Below are positions 1-7,326 of a DNA stretch of 18,096 bases, in pieces. The stretch is from Acidobacteriota bacterium (lineage in GTDB: Bacteria; Acidobacteriota; Vicinamibacteria; Vicinamibacterales; UBA8438). The stretch spans positions 1 to 18,096 of the forward strand of contig DQEK01000254.1 of the NCBI GenBank assembly GCA_003533545.1, written 5' to 3'. The position numbers and the translations under genes were made by a program. Numbering within the stretch: the stretch's first letter is position 1; each line of letters starts with the position of its first letter. The notes below the pieces were generated by a model, which was given only the letters and a program-made list of their open reading frames with translations, was not told the DNA's origin and did not search any database.

Positions 1-1
1 C

Positions 2-763
2 GGGTACATGAACCGGAACTGGGAAGAAGAACCAGTAGTCCCCGTCGGCCCAGAAAACACGATGGAGCCGGGAGCCCCTGACCGCGGTCAGCCAACCCAC
101 TTCCTCCCTCGTCGAAACCGGTTCGTGTTCCGGGTTCCTGTTCCGGACGAATTCAGCGCCGACGACGAACTCATCTGGACCCTCACCGTTAACGGCGTAA
201 CCGAACGGGCGTATGCCACCCTGCGTCAAGACTATTTCGTAGACAACGTGGTTCGGGCATCCGAGCATGGTGCCCTCGGTGCCGGCACCAGCAATCCGAC
301 CATTCGCGCGAACCTGGGGCCGACTCTTGAAGTCGAGGGGGCAGACCGGCGCACGGTTCGGGTAGGAACATCGTTGACGCTCGTTGCGGTCGCCGAGGAC
401 GACGGTGTCCCGAGGTCTCGCCGTCGTCGTGGCTTACAACGGGATCCTCGTCAGACCCAGCGGTGGCGCCCCCCGCAACGGAGCACGGTCAGCACCGAAA
501 CGGGTCTGCGCGTGTCCTGGTTCGTGTATCGAGGCGGGAGCGACGCGACATTTGACCCGCCTCAAGTGAAGGTCTGGGAAGACACTCGTACCGGCGCCTA
601 CTCTCCCTGGGCCCCGCGCTACGTCACCGCCGACCTCCCGCCTTACGACCGGTGGGTCACTAATGTCACGTTCGCTGCCCCAGGCGACTATGTCCTCCGT
701 TGCCTCGCCAGTGACGGGGCCCTGGACACTACCCGCGACATCTGGGTCACGGTCACGGAGTAG
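2..763 (+). CDS. C-terminal part of a lineage-specific hypothetical protein (5' truncated by window edge)
   Basis: The reading frame is open from the first bases, so the ATG at position 8 is probably internal and the N-terminus lies outside the window. About 253 residues are visible. They look like beta-rich, Ig/PKD-like extracellular material: a segment around residues 40-70 (ELIWTLTVNG) and a C-terminal stretch ending in DYVLRCLASDGA and WVTVTE. The conserved-looking core is GLRVSWFVYRGG followed by FDPPQVKVW, a signature I recall from uncharacterised Vicinamibacterales proteins. Between residues about 135 and 160 sits an Arg/Pro-rich linker (RSRRRRG, RWRPPQRS), likely unstructured. No enzymatic motif is visible. 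It ends convergently with the oxidoreductase gene 65 bp away. Function unknown; a secreted or surface role is inference. Confidence 0.65.
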   Translation, partial: GYMNRNWEEEPVVPVGPENTMEPGAPDRGQPTHFLPRRNRFVFRVPVPDEFSADDELIWTLTVNGVTERAYATLRQDYFVDNVVRASEHGALGAGTSNPTIRANLGPTLEVEGADRRTVRVGTSLTLVAVAEDDGVPRSRRRRGLQRDPRQTQRWRPPQRSTVSTETGLRVSWFVYRGGSDATFDPPQVKVWEDTRTGAYSPWAPRYVTADLPPYDRWVTNVTFAAPGDYVLRCLASDGALDTTRDIWVTVTE

Positions 764-828
764 AGAGCCACCGAGATAGGTCCGCCTGCGCGCGGGTCGA
801 GACAGTGCGCATCGGGCGCTTCCCTGGG

Positions 829-2385
829 CTAGTTGTCCCCTCGCAGCCTCGGTAGCAGCACCCTCATCTCGTCCCTGGTCATTCCAAGCAACCCACTCCG
901 AGCGATCAGCACGTCCAGGTCGATCCCGTAGAGTTGGGCCGGCGATTCTCCCAGCCCCACCAGGTTACGAGGCCGAATGGCACGAGCCAACCACGTCGCG
1001 AACGGGTCCTTGGCGGCAGTCTCGCCCCCGACCATGGCGATGCGAACCCGGCCCGGTGCCTGGAGAAAAAGGGTGGTCCAGAACGGGTCTCTCGCACCCA
1101 AAAACCCCCGCCAGGCGGCTGGCGTCCCAACGTCGCCCAATAGACGCTGCCGGATTTCCTCAAAGCTCACGCACGCGAAATACAAAAATGATAGATCCCG
1201 AAACACGGAAAAATCGTGGCGAGCCAAATAAGCCGCCTCGAGTAAAGCTCTTTGTTGACTGGCCTCGGCCTGCAGCAGAACGGCATACTGGTTCAACTGG
1301 TCGAGAGACGGCCAACCCTCCTCAAGAAATCCAGCGAGCCGTTCGACCCCGAGCAGATTCCAGGCGATACCGGTCGAAAAGAGTGGATCGAAGAATGCAA
1401 AAGTCTGTGGCAGCATCGCCCAACGCGCCCCGGCGGCGCGCCGTCGCCACCGCTGGAGACGACCGGTGGCGCGGATCCCGGGTGCTACCGGATTCGCCGA
1501 AGCAAACGTCGCCGCTAGTACCGGGTAACGATTCATCAAGACCTGCCAACGCGCATCGGCATCACCCGCCGCAGGTCCTGGTTGAGACTCGTCGATCAAG
1601 ACACCTGCGCTCACCAACCCGTCATCAAACCGCAGCACATACATCCACCCCTCGTCGAGCAGATGATGGACGGCCGCCCAGTCGTCGGGGTACGGCCCTG
1701 GGGTCAGATCGCAGTCGGCCTCGGCAAGCATCTCCGCAAAGGGGGGCACTCCGTCAAAATGGGCATACAACAATCGACTCGCGAATCCGAACTCAGCCTC
1801 CGTCGACTCGACACCGAGAGCCCGCGCCAAGACCTCGCCCGACCCCGACGCGTCAACGACGAACCCTGCATCGATCTCGATCGCTTGGTCCGCCTCTCGT
1901 CCATGCAATCGCATCCCGTCGCGACATTCCTCGACCGAGGTGATCTCAAATCGATCGCGATAATCGACGCCCGCCGCCCGGGCCCGAGCGACCAGATGGG
2001 CGTCAACATCGGCGCGCAGCCACTGACAGTCAGCGACCTCGTCGTCCGGGCTAGCGGCCACCAAAAGACGCGCGTCCGCGGTCACCGCAAACGCATCAGG
2101 TCGATGTCGATAGAACGTAAAACCCCGCTTTAGACCACAGCGCAGACCAGACAAGTCTCGGCACCACCGGCCGTGAGCCGCCAGACTGTGCAAGTCCGGC
2201 TGCTGGTACCGTCGCGACAAGCGCTCAAGAGTTAATGCCGCTAGTGGGGTCGACGACTCGCCGAGGGAAAACCGAGGGTGCCGGTCTCGCTCCAGTAGCA
2301 GCACATCGCGCCCACGCAGCGCCAGTAACCTGGCCAACAGGGACCCAGCAAAGCCCGCCCCGATGATAGCGATGTCCCGCCTCAT
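829..2385 (-). CDS. FAD-dependent oxidoreductase, tryptophan-halogenase-like superfamily
   Basis: A 518-residue flavoprotein. The start at 2385 gives MRRDIAIIGAGFAG, placing the FAD-binding GxGxxG (residues 9-14) at the N-terminus as expected; the frame stays open about 47 codons further upstream, but that stretch overlaps the upstream gene and has no fold signature. Further motifs: ERDRHPRFSLGES (32-44), a second flavin-binding stretch VVDASGSG (176-183), and FFDPLFSTG (331-339), which fits the FxxPxxSxG motif of flavin-dependent halogenases. Lys86 in GLKRGFTFY sits where halogenases carry their catalytic lysine. The other hallmark, WxWxIP, is replaced by GWMYVLRF (246-253). It could therefore be a halogenase variant, a monooxygenase or a reductase. 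Last gene of the operon; its ATG overlaps the radical SAM stop in an ATGA quartet, implying translational coupling. Confidence 0.85.
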   Translation of the reverse strand: MRRDIAIIGAGFAGSLLARLLALRGRDVLLLERDRHPRFSLGESSTPLAALTLERLSRRYQQPDLHSLAAHGRWCRDLSGLRCGLKRGFTFYRHRPDAFAVTADARLLVAASPDDEVADCQWLRADVDAHLVARARAAGVDYRDRFEITSVEECRDGMRLHGREADQAIEIDAGFVVDASGSGEVLARALGVESTEAEFGFASRLLYAHFDGVPPFAEMLAEADCDLTPGPYPDDWAAVHHLLDEGWMYVLRFDDGLVSAGVLIDESQPGPAAGDADARWQVLMNRYPVLAATFASANPVAPGIRATGRLQRWRRRAAGARWAMLPQTFAFFDPLFSTGIAWNLLGVERLAGFLEEGWPSLDQLNQYAVLLQAEASQQRALLEAAYLARHDFSVFRDLSFLYFACVSFEEIRQRLLGDVGTPAAWRGFLGARDPFWTTLFLQAPGRVRIAMVGGETAAKDPFATWLARAIRPRNLVGLGESPAQLYGIDLDVLIARSGLLGMTRDEMRVLLPRLRGDN

Positions 2386-3332
2386 GACCGGTTGCGCTCC
2401 GTGCCGACCCCGCACCGAGTGCAGGTCGTCTGGGCGAGAAGCACCCCGGTCCGGTTCATGGCTCCGAGGCGGGCCAGTCGCGCGTTTACGCAATGACCGC
2501 ATGACGCCAACCGGTCGAGTTCCCACAAATCGACCTGGACAATCGTATTTTCCAAGCCTAAGCGCAGAGCGCGTTCGAACGTCTCTTCCACCAGATCGAG
2601 AGAAACGAGACTCCAGGCGCCATCGGCTGCCAGCGACTCCAGAGCCCCATTGCCGCCACGCACCGGAATGATCGAGATGACCCCTGCGCCCCGGCGTGCC
2701 GCATACTCAACCGAGCGCAGCGTCCAATCGAGTTGCTCACCGGCGGCGATGAACGGGCATCCCAACAAAATGAAGACCCGGACACCAACCCGCCGAGCAA
2801 GAAGCTCACCCGTCGCGGCGTTGAAATCGTCCAGCGTCATCTTTTTGTTGAGCCGAGACAGTGCTTCCGGATGCGCCGTCTCCAGCCCGACAGCGACCTC
2901 AAGTCGACCAGCGAGTCGCTCGGCAAAAGCGAAACAACGTGCCCCAATAAACCGCGGGTGGCACTCGACGGTGACCTGCGAGAACCCAGACAACAATCGA
3001 AGCAACTCTTGGTCGTCGTCTGTAGGCACCGCGATCGGATCGAAAAAATTGCTCGCGTTGTAGAGTTTGATTACCGAGCGGTGCGGAACTTCGATGAGAG
3101 CACACTCGAGTTGCCGGGGTAGCGACCCTGGTTGGGTCGGACTAGCGAGCGTCTGTCTCCAGAGATCGCAAAAGACACAACTGAACGGACATTCTGATCC
3201 CGCTAGAAAGACGGTAGACACCTCGACGAGGCCACCGTCCAGCCGCCGCTCCTGCTCGTGCACAGCCGCGATCGGCCGATCGGGAGTGACTAGCGTCTTT
3301 GGTGGCCTGAGCGAACGCACCCAGCGGTCCAT
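2382..3332 (-). CDS. Radical SAM protein (Elp3/TIGR01210-like)
   Basis: A 316-residue radical SAM enzyme. The [4Fe-4S] cluster motif CPFSCVFC (Cys48, Cys52, Cys55) has canonical CxxxCxxC spacing and is followed by DLWRQTL, reminiscent of the archaeosine-synthase radical SAM subunit family. GLETAHPEALSRLNKKM (149-165) matches the GLE-type SAM-binding segment of Elp3/MiaB-like enzymes, and VECHPRF (122-128) is another typical barrel strand. The C-terminus carries two Cys pairs, CGHC (278-281) and CTRC (304-307), which could bind zinc or a second Fe-S cluster. It starts 9 nt after the asparagine-synthetase-like stop and shares ATGA with the downstream oxidoreductase, so the three proteins are probably made together. 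No convincing Shine-Dalgarno precedes the ATG. The substrate is unknown; tRNA or small-molecule modification are both possible. Confidence 0.85.
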   Translation of the reverse strand: MDRWVRSLRPPKTLVTPDRPIAAVHEQERRLDGGLVEVSTVFLAGSECPFSCVFCDLWRQTLASPTQPGSLPRQLECALIEVPHRSVIKLYNASNFFDPIAVPTDDDQELLRLLSGFSQVTVECHPRFIGARCFAFAERLAGRLEVAVGLETAHPEALSRLNKKMTLDDFNAATGELLARRVGVRVFILLGCPFIAAGEQLDWTLRSVEYAARRGAGVISIIPVRGGNGALESLAADGAWSLVSLDLVEETFERALRLGLENTIVQVDLWELDRLASCGHCVNARLARLGAMNRTGVLLAQTTCTRCGVGTERNRS

Positions 3333-3341
3333 GCCGGAGGT

Positions 3342-4676
3342 CTATGGGGTCGCTTCGCCGTACAGTGAATGGAAGTGCGCGCGGTACTGTTCCGGGGAAA
3401 CCGCGAACCGACCGCGAAAGAGGTCGTCGTCGAGCGCCCCATGCTGGAACCGGCGCTTCTCAAACACGGGAAAATCGACGCCAAGCACAGACCGCATGCC
3501 CCGACGCACGACTTCCCCTTTGAGTGCATAGAGCATTTTGGTCGACCCCTCACTCAGCGCGGCGAACGGTATCGCCTCGGCTACTCGAATGACCGAGGGC
3601 CGGGAAAAGGGACTCAGCCCGACGAACCCAAGCCGGCGTGCGGGCGCGTAAGTTCGCACACAGCCGCGAGAGAGACCACCTGAATAAGTCTGCGAGTGCT
3701 TGATCGCGCTGACGCCCCAGCCCTCCTGATAGAGCATCGAGTTTGAAACGACACTGCGGATCGTTAACTCGTGGTTCTCTTCGATTGGATAGTCCTTCAG
3801 GTTCTCATCACCACCATCGCCATCTAGCAGCAATCGCCAGTCGGGATATCGTGATCGAATCGCCCTGAGTAGCGCGAGCCCTACAGTGGCACATTCAACA
3901 TCCAGCGGCTTGTAGTCCTCGATAACCTCTACCGCCTCGAACGGGTCCAGTTCAGCAGCGGCCACCCGAACTACCTCGGACAACATCTCTAAATCGAAGT
4001 GTCTGAGAAACGCACGCCCCTGCTCAACATCACGCCCGCCGCCCTCGACCGCCAGCGTGAAAGCCTTGAGCCGACTCGGACTCTGTCCAGCGGCGAGCAG
4101 CGCGTGGTAGACGCTGATCAGGACAGCACCGCTATCAACGCCCCCGGAGAAAAGCACGCCAATCGGCTCTGCCTCGTTGTGAGACGCGAGCCACTGGCTT
4201 ACTTCCCCGTGCAGCGCGGTGACATAGGCATGTCCGATCGCATCGAGGTCCGTCGACATCGTGGCACACGGCGGCGCAAAGAACCGGCGTTGCTCCGGCG
4301 TCGGGTCCGGGCACCCGATCAACCGCAGCACCGTCACGTGATGGGCCGGCACCATCCGGGTGTAACTAGGATGGAACTGATGCGCGTAGCCGTGCTCGTC
4401 GAGCGTGCGCCTAAGGTCATCAATGCGATCTCCAATCACCAACATCGGGCCCTGGGGTTCCTTGGCGAGGAAGTAGCGCATGGGACGATCGAGACTACGC
4501 GCCATCAGCACCGCATCGCCGCGCCGCACCGCCAGCGCGAACGAGCCCTCAACGTCGAGTAACGCGTCTGGTCGTTCATCGAGCAGTCGTGCCCGCGCCT
4601 CGTCGACACCCATATTGAGGATGTGCTGGTCGTCGTCTCCAATCAGATTTACGACACGATGTACTAGACGCTCCAT
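3342..4676 (-). CDS. Asparagine-synthetase-like ATP-dependent amide-forming enzyme lacking the glutaminase cysteine
   Basis: A 444-residue protein. The C-terminal half is an ATP-PPi synthetase domain: PP-loop FSGGVDSG (176-183), the DGDGGDENLKDY segment (285-296) corresponding to AsnB SGEGADE..GGY, and FEKRRFQHG (405-413) resembling the C-terminal Lys-containing AsnB motif. The N-terminal ~115 residues keep a remnant of the class II glutamine amidotransferase fold (VEGSFALAV, then LMARSLDRPMRYFL) but begin MERLVH, with no catalytic Cys2, so glutamine hydrolysis is not expected. This architecture resembles beta-lactam synthetase, carbapenam synthetase and lasso-peptide cyclases, which join an amine and an activated carboxylate. 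The start at 4676 is favoured by GAGGGGG nine bases upstream; the frame runs to an ATG at 4745 but with Arg/Gly-rich residues only. First gene of the three-gene operon. Confidence 0.85.
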   Translation of the reverse strand: MERLVHRVVNLIGDDDQHILNMGVDEARARLLDERPDALLDVEGSFALAVRRGDAVLMARSLDRPMRYFLAKEPQGPMLVIGDRIDDLRRTLDEHGYAHQFHPSYTRMVPAHHVTVLRLIGCPDPTPEQRRFFAPPCATMSTDLDAIGHAYVTALHGEVSQWLASHNEAEPIGVLFSGGVDSGAVLISVYHALLAAGQSPSRLKAFTLAVEGGGRDVEQGRAFLRHFDLEMLSEVVRVAAAELDPFEAVEVIEDYKPLDVECATVGLALLRAIRSRYPDWRLLLDGDGGDENLKDYPIEENHELTIRSVVSNSMLYQEGWGVSAIKHSQTYSGGLSRGCVRTYAPARRLGFVGLSPFSRPSVIRVAEAIPFAALSEGSTKMLYALKGEVVRRGMRSVLGVDFPVFEKRRFQHGALDDDLFRGRFAVSPEQYRAHFHSLYGEATP

Positions 4677-4685
4677 CCAACCAAT

Positions 4686-4692
4686 CCCCCTC
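4686..4692 (-). promoter_or_regulatory. Ribosome binding site for the asparagine-synthetase-like gene
   Basis: GAGGGGG on the minus strand ends nine bases before the ATG at 4674-4676. It decides the start against an in-frame ATG 23 codons further upstream, whose extension has no recognisable protein signature. Confidence 0.5.
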
Positions 4693-4756
4693 AGTCGACG
4701 CGGGCCCAATCCCCGTGCTCTGCCAAGACCGCCATGGTGCCCCACCCGACCCAGTC

Positions 4757-4786
4757 ATTCTCACCCGCCGAGGGTCGTGCACTCAA
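4757..4786 (-). promoter_or_regulatory. Possible sigma70-like promoter of the 829-4676 operon
   Basis: On the minus strand TTGAGT (4781-4786) and GAGAAT (4757-4762) are separated by 18 bases, each matching four of six consensus positions. This would give a leader of about 75 nt before the ATG at 4676. It lies in the 232-bp divergent intergenic region shared with the GNAT gene. The assignment is weak, from consensus matching by eye only. Confidence 0.25.
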
Positions 4787-4908
4787 GAAGGGGAACCACC
4801 CACCGGTCTCCCCTGCGTAACCACTCAGACTGGGATCTCCCCCCAGCACACAGATTCCGCTATTGTTCACAAGACCCATCGGACGGCCGAACCTGGCGGG
4901 AGAAACCC

Positions 4909-5373
4909 ATGCTCAAATTCGTCATTCGTGCGGCAACCCGCGACGATGTCACCACAATTACTGACTTCAACCTCAGGCTCGCAGCGGAAACCGAGGGGAT
5001 CTCACTCGACCGCGAGTTGGTAACTCGAGGCGTAACCACCCTCATCGACGAACGGTCACGTGGCAACTACTGGGTTGCCTGCAGCGGCGGGACCCTCGTC
5101 GGCCAGCTCATGCACACACGTGAATGGAGCGACTGGCGAAACGGTGACATCTGGTGGATCCAAAGCGTGTACGTGCGCGAAGACCATCGCCGTAGGGGCG
5201 TCTTCACACACCTCCACTCGCACCTAAAAGCACTTGCCGCCTCTGACCCCGGCGTCGTCGGTCTCCGGCTTTACGTGGAATCGGACAATCTCGCGGCCCG
5301 GACCACCTACGAACGCCTGGGCCTGCACACGGCCCGATACCAGATCATGGAAGATCTTTTTAACTCGGTTTAA
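4909..5373 (+). CDS. GNAT family N-acetyltransferase
   Basis: A 154-residue single-domain GNAT protein, the usual length for the family. It starts IRAATRDDVTTITDFNLRL, typical of the first strand and helix. Motif A is seen as IQSVYVREDHRRRGVFTHL (residues 84-102), with RRRGVF forming the acetyl-CoA pyrophosphate-binding loop; motif B is YVESDNLAARTTYERLGL (122-139). The chosen ATG has GGCGGGAG about six bases upstream; the frame is open far upstream, but that part is antisense to the neighbouring gene and carries no domain. It is divergent from the three-gene operon. The acceptor substrate (amine of a small molecule, or protein) cannot be told from sequence. Whether it belongs functionally to the neighbouring operon is speculative. 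Confidence 0.88.
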   Translation: MLKFVIRAATRDDVTTITDFNLRLAAETEGISLDRELVTRGVTTLIDERSRGNYWVACSGGTLVGQLMHTREWSDWRNGDIWWIQSVYVREDHRRRGVFTHLHSHLKALAASDPGVVGLRLYVESDNLAARTTYERLGLHTARYQIMEDLFNSV

Positions 5374-5414
5374 CCCCACACCGCGCGGCGAGCGACACCC
5401 ATCGCACGGACACA

Positions 5415-5443
5415 TTGAACGGGTCCGGGCTGAACGATAGAAT
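5415..5443 (+). promoter_or_regulatory. Sigma70-like promoter of the cupin / PQQ-propeller operon
   Basis: TTGAAC (5415-5420) and TAGAAT (5438-5443) are separated by exactly 17 bases, with four and five of six consensus matches. Transcription would begin near 5450, giving a short leader that contains AAGGAG at 5464-5469, seven bases before the cupin ATG. Position, spacing and sequence agree well; this is the best promoter candidate in the window. Confidence 0.55.
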
Positions 5444-5476
5444 CGCCACATGCAATTTCGGTGAAGGAGCCATGAC

Positions 5477-5890
5477 ATGACGCAGTGGCCCCATCCTCGC
5501 GTTAGGCCCCTGGTAGCGTGCGCAACGACCGGGCTATGTTTCTGGCTGCTGGTGGGCGCAGCCGCGCAGAGCCGGTTCGTGGGCGGAGCGCCCGCCCGCT
5601 CCGACGTTGAGGTGCGGCCGTCTCGCCTGCGGTTCGAGCCTGGTGCCCGCTCAAACTGGCACAGTCACGCCAGCTTCCAGATCATCATGGCGGAGGAGGG
5701 CCGTGGGCGCACCCAAGTGCGAGGGGAGCCGATGCAGGAAATGACCCTCGGGATCCCAATCTATGCTGCAGCCAACGTCGTGCACTGGCATGGGGCAGCA
5801 CCGGATGAGTATCTACTCCAACTCACGTTCAGCGGCGGCGAGACCAGCTGGTTTGAGCCGGTGAGTGACCGAGACTACGAAGGACGGTAA
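5477..5890 (+). CDS. Secreted cupin-domain protein (manganese-cupin / hydroxynitrile-lyase-like ligand set)
   Basis: A 137-residue protein with an N-terminal hydrophobic segment (residues about 11-31, ending GAAAQS) that looks like a signal peptide or anchor. A single cupin barrel follows. The first metal motif FEPGARSNWHSHASFQ supplies His62, His64 and Gln68; the second, NVVHWHGAAPDEY, supplies His103. The spacing His-x-His-x3-Gln...His is the one I recall for small bacterial manganese cupins such as the Granulicella hydroxynitrile lyase, where Gln replaces the usual Glu. That biochemical role is not implied here; these barrels are also annotated as carboxymuconolactone-decarboxylase-associated cupins. 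AAGGAG lies seven bases before the ATG. The stop is two bases before the ATG of the PQQ-propeller gene, indicating an operon. Confidence 0.85.
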   Translation: MTQWPHPRVRPLVACATTGLCFWLLVGAAAQSRFVGGAPARSDVEVRPSRLRFEPGARSNWHSHASFQIIMAEEGRGRTQVRGEPMQEMTLGIPIYAAANVVHWHGAAPDEYLLQLTFSGGETSWFEPVSDRDYEGR

Positions 5891-5892
5891 CT

Positions 5893-7299
5893 ATGCAATC
5901 AGCTCGTCGCGCCGTCGGCGCGCTTCTTACCACGGTGATGGCCGCCGGTACTCTCGCCCTCCCGCTGTCTGCCAAGGACTGGCCTCAATGGCGCGGCGCC
6001 GAGCGACTCGGTCTGTGGACCGAGACGGGGGTCCTGGAAGAGTTCCCGGACGAAGGGCTGACGGTGACCTGGCGCGTACCGATCAACGGTGGGTACTCCG
6101 GTCCGGCGGTCGCCGACGGCCGCGTGTTCGTGCTGGACTACGTGGAAACCGAGGCCCGCGTCATGAACGGCACGGAGCGCCTGCTCGCCCTGAGCGAAGA
6201 GACGGGCGAGGTGCTCTGGACCCACGAGTGGGCGACGACCTACCGGATGCTGATGTTCACTTACGCCACCGGCCCGCGCGCCACCCCCACCGTGGACGGT
6301 GACCGGGTCTACGTCACCGGCTCCACCGGCCGGATTTTCTGCCTCGACGCCGAGACCGGCGACGTCGTCTGGGACAAGGATACGGTCTCGGAGTACGACA
6401 CGAACATCCCGATCTGGGGCACCTCGAGCGCGCCACTGGTCGACGGCGAACGGGTGATCTTTCTCGTCGGCGGCGAGCCTGACGCCCTTGTAATGGCGTT
6501 CGACAAGCACACGGGCGAGGAGGTCTGGCGGGCGCTCGAGAGCCGGACGGAAATGGGTTACACGCAGCCGCTCATCATCGAGGCGGGTGGCGCCCGCCAG
6601 CTGATTATCTGGCACCCACGCGGGCTCTCCTCGCTCAACCCCGAGACGGGCGAGCTGTACTGGGAAGAGGAGTTCACGGGACGCGCAAACATGACAGTGG
6701 CCGACGCGGTCAAGAGCGGCTCGTATCTGTTCGTGTCAGGGTTCTACAGCGGGTCGCTGATGATGCGGCTCGACCTGGACCGCCCGGCCGCCACCACGCT
6801 CTGGAAGGGGGAGAACAACCGGCTGCTAGAAAACGGTATCGAGGTAGCCGAGACCTCCGGGCTGCACTCGGTGATGACGACACCGCTCGTCGTCGGCGAC
6901 CACATCTACGGCATCGGCAGCCACGGTCAGGTACGCGGGCTGCTGGCTGAGACCGGCGAACGGGTCTGGGAAGCCGAAGGGCTGACAACTCGGAACCGCT
7001 GGGGGTCCGCCTACTTCATCAAGCACGAGGACCGCCACTTCGTCTACAACGAGAACGGCGACCTCATCATCGTGCGGTTCAGCCCCGACGGTTACGTGGA
7101 GCTCGACCGAACCCATCTGCTGAACCCGACCTCGCGGTCCGGCTACGGCGGTGCGCGGCCAGGGTCCCGAGGGCGCGCCCGTCACGGTCAGAGCGACCGT
7201 CTGGTGGTCTGGGCGCACCCAGCGTTCGCCAACCGCCACATCGTGCTGCGCAACGACGAGGAAATCATCCGCGTGTCGATGGACGCCGCGGACTACTGA
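5893..7299 (+). CDS. Secreted PQQ-binding-like beta-propeller repeat protein
   Basis: A 468-residue protein with a signal peptide (hydrophobic to about residue 26, likely cleavage LSA/KD). The mature N-terminus DWPQWRGAERLGLW is typical of secreted outer-membrane-assembly-like propeller proteins in Acidobacteriota and Planctomycetota. Five blade-closing motifs of the form (E/H)TGxxxW are seen: ETGEVLW (103-109), ETGDVVW (154-160), HTGEEVW (207-212), ETGELYW (251-257) and ETGERVW (353-359), consistent with a propeller of seven or eight blades with some degenerate. It is related in fold to BamB and quinoprotein dehydrogenases, but no catalytic Asp/Ca or disulfide signature can be assigned, so enzymatic activity is doubtful. 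A short Gly/Arg/Ser insert (GARPGSRGRARHGQSD) precedes the final blade. Translated directly after the cupin, suggesting a periplasmic or exported partnership. Confidence 0.88.
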   Translation: MQSARRAVGALLTTVMAAGTLALPLSAKDWPQWRGAERLGLWTETGVLEEFPDEGLTVTWRVPINGGYSGPAVADGRVFVLDYVETEARVMNGTERLLALSEETGEVLWTHEWATTYRMLMFTYATGPRATPTVDGDRVYVTGSTGRIFCLDAETGDVVWDKDTVSEYDTNIPIWGTSSAPLVDGERVIFLVGGEPDALVMAFDKHTGEEVWRALESRTEMGYTQPLIIEAGGARQLIIWHPRGLSSLNPETGELYWEEEFTGRANMTVADAVKSGSYLFVSGFYSGSLMMRLDLDRPAATTLWKGENNRLLENGIEVAETSGLHSVMTTPLVVGDHIYGIGSHGQVRGLLAETGERVWEAEGLTTRNRWGSAYFIKHEDRHFVYNENGDLIIVRFSPDGYVELDRTHLLNPTSRSGYGGARPGSRGRARHGQSDRLVVWAHPAFANRHIVLRNDEEIIRVSMDAADY

Positions 7300-7326
7300 G
7301 AACCCCGGAATTGCCATCTGGAGCCA

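Noticed and set aside
1056..1943. A 295-codon plus-strand open frame antisense to the halogenase-like gene
   Set aside because: Composition is Arg/Pro/Thr/Ser-rich without any domain, as expected for the complement of GC-rich coding DNA; the minus strand carries clear FAD motifs.
2386..2526. N-terminal extension of the FAD-dependent oxidoreductase
   Set aside because: It overlaps the radical SAM gene and would push the FAD-binding motif 47 residues inward; the ATGA junction at 2382-2385 is the normal coupled start.
4480..4908. N-terminal extension of the GNAT frame by about 143 codons
   Set aside because: It is antisense to the asparagine-synthetase-like gene, is Arg/Pro/Ser-rich, and the GNAT fold begins exactly at the ATG at 4909, which has a ribosome binding site.
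5899..6615. A 238-codon minus-strand open frame across the PQQ-like propeller gene
   Set aside because: Shadow of a high-GC gene; the plus strand has repeated blade motifs and a signal peptide.
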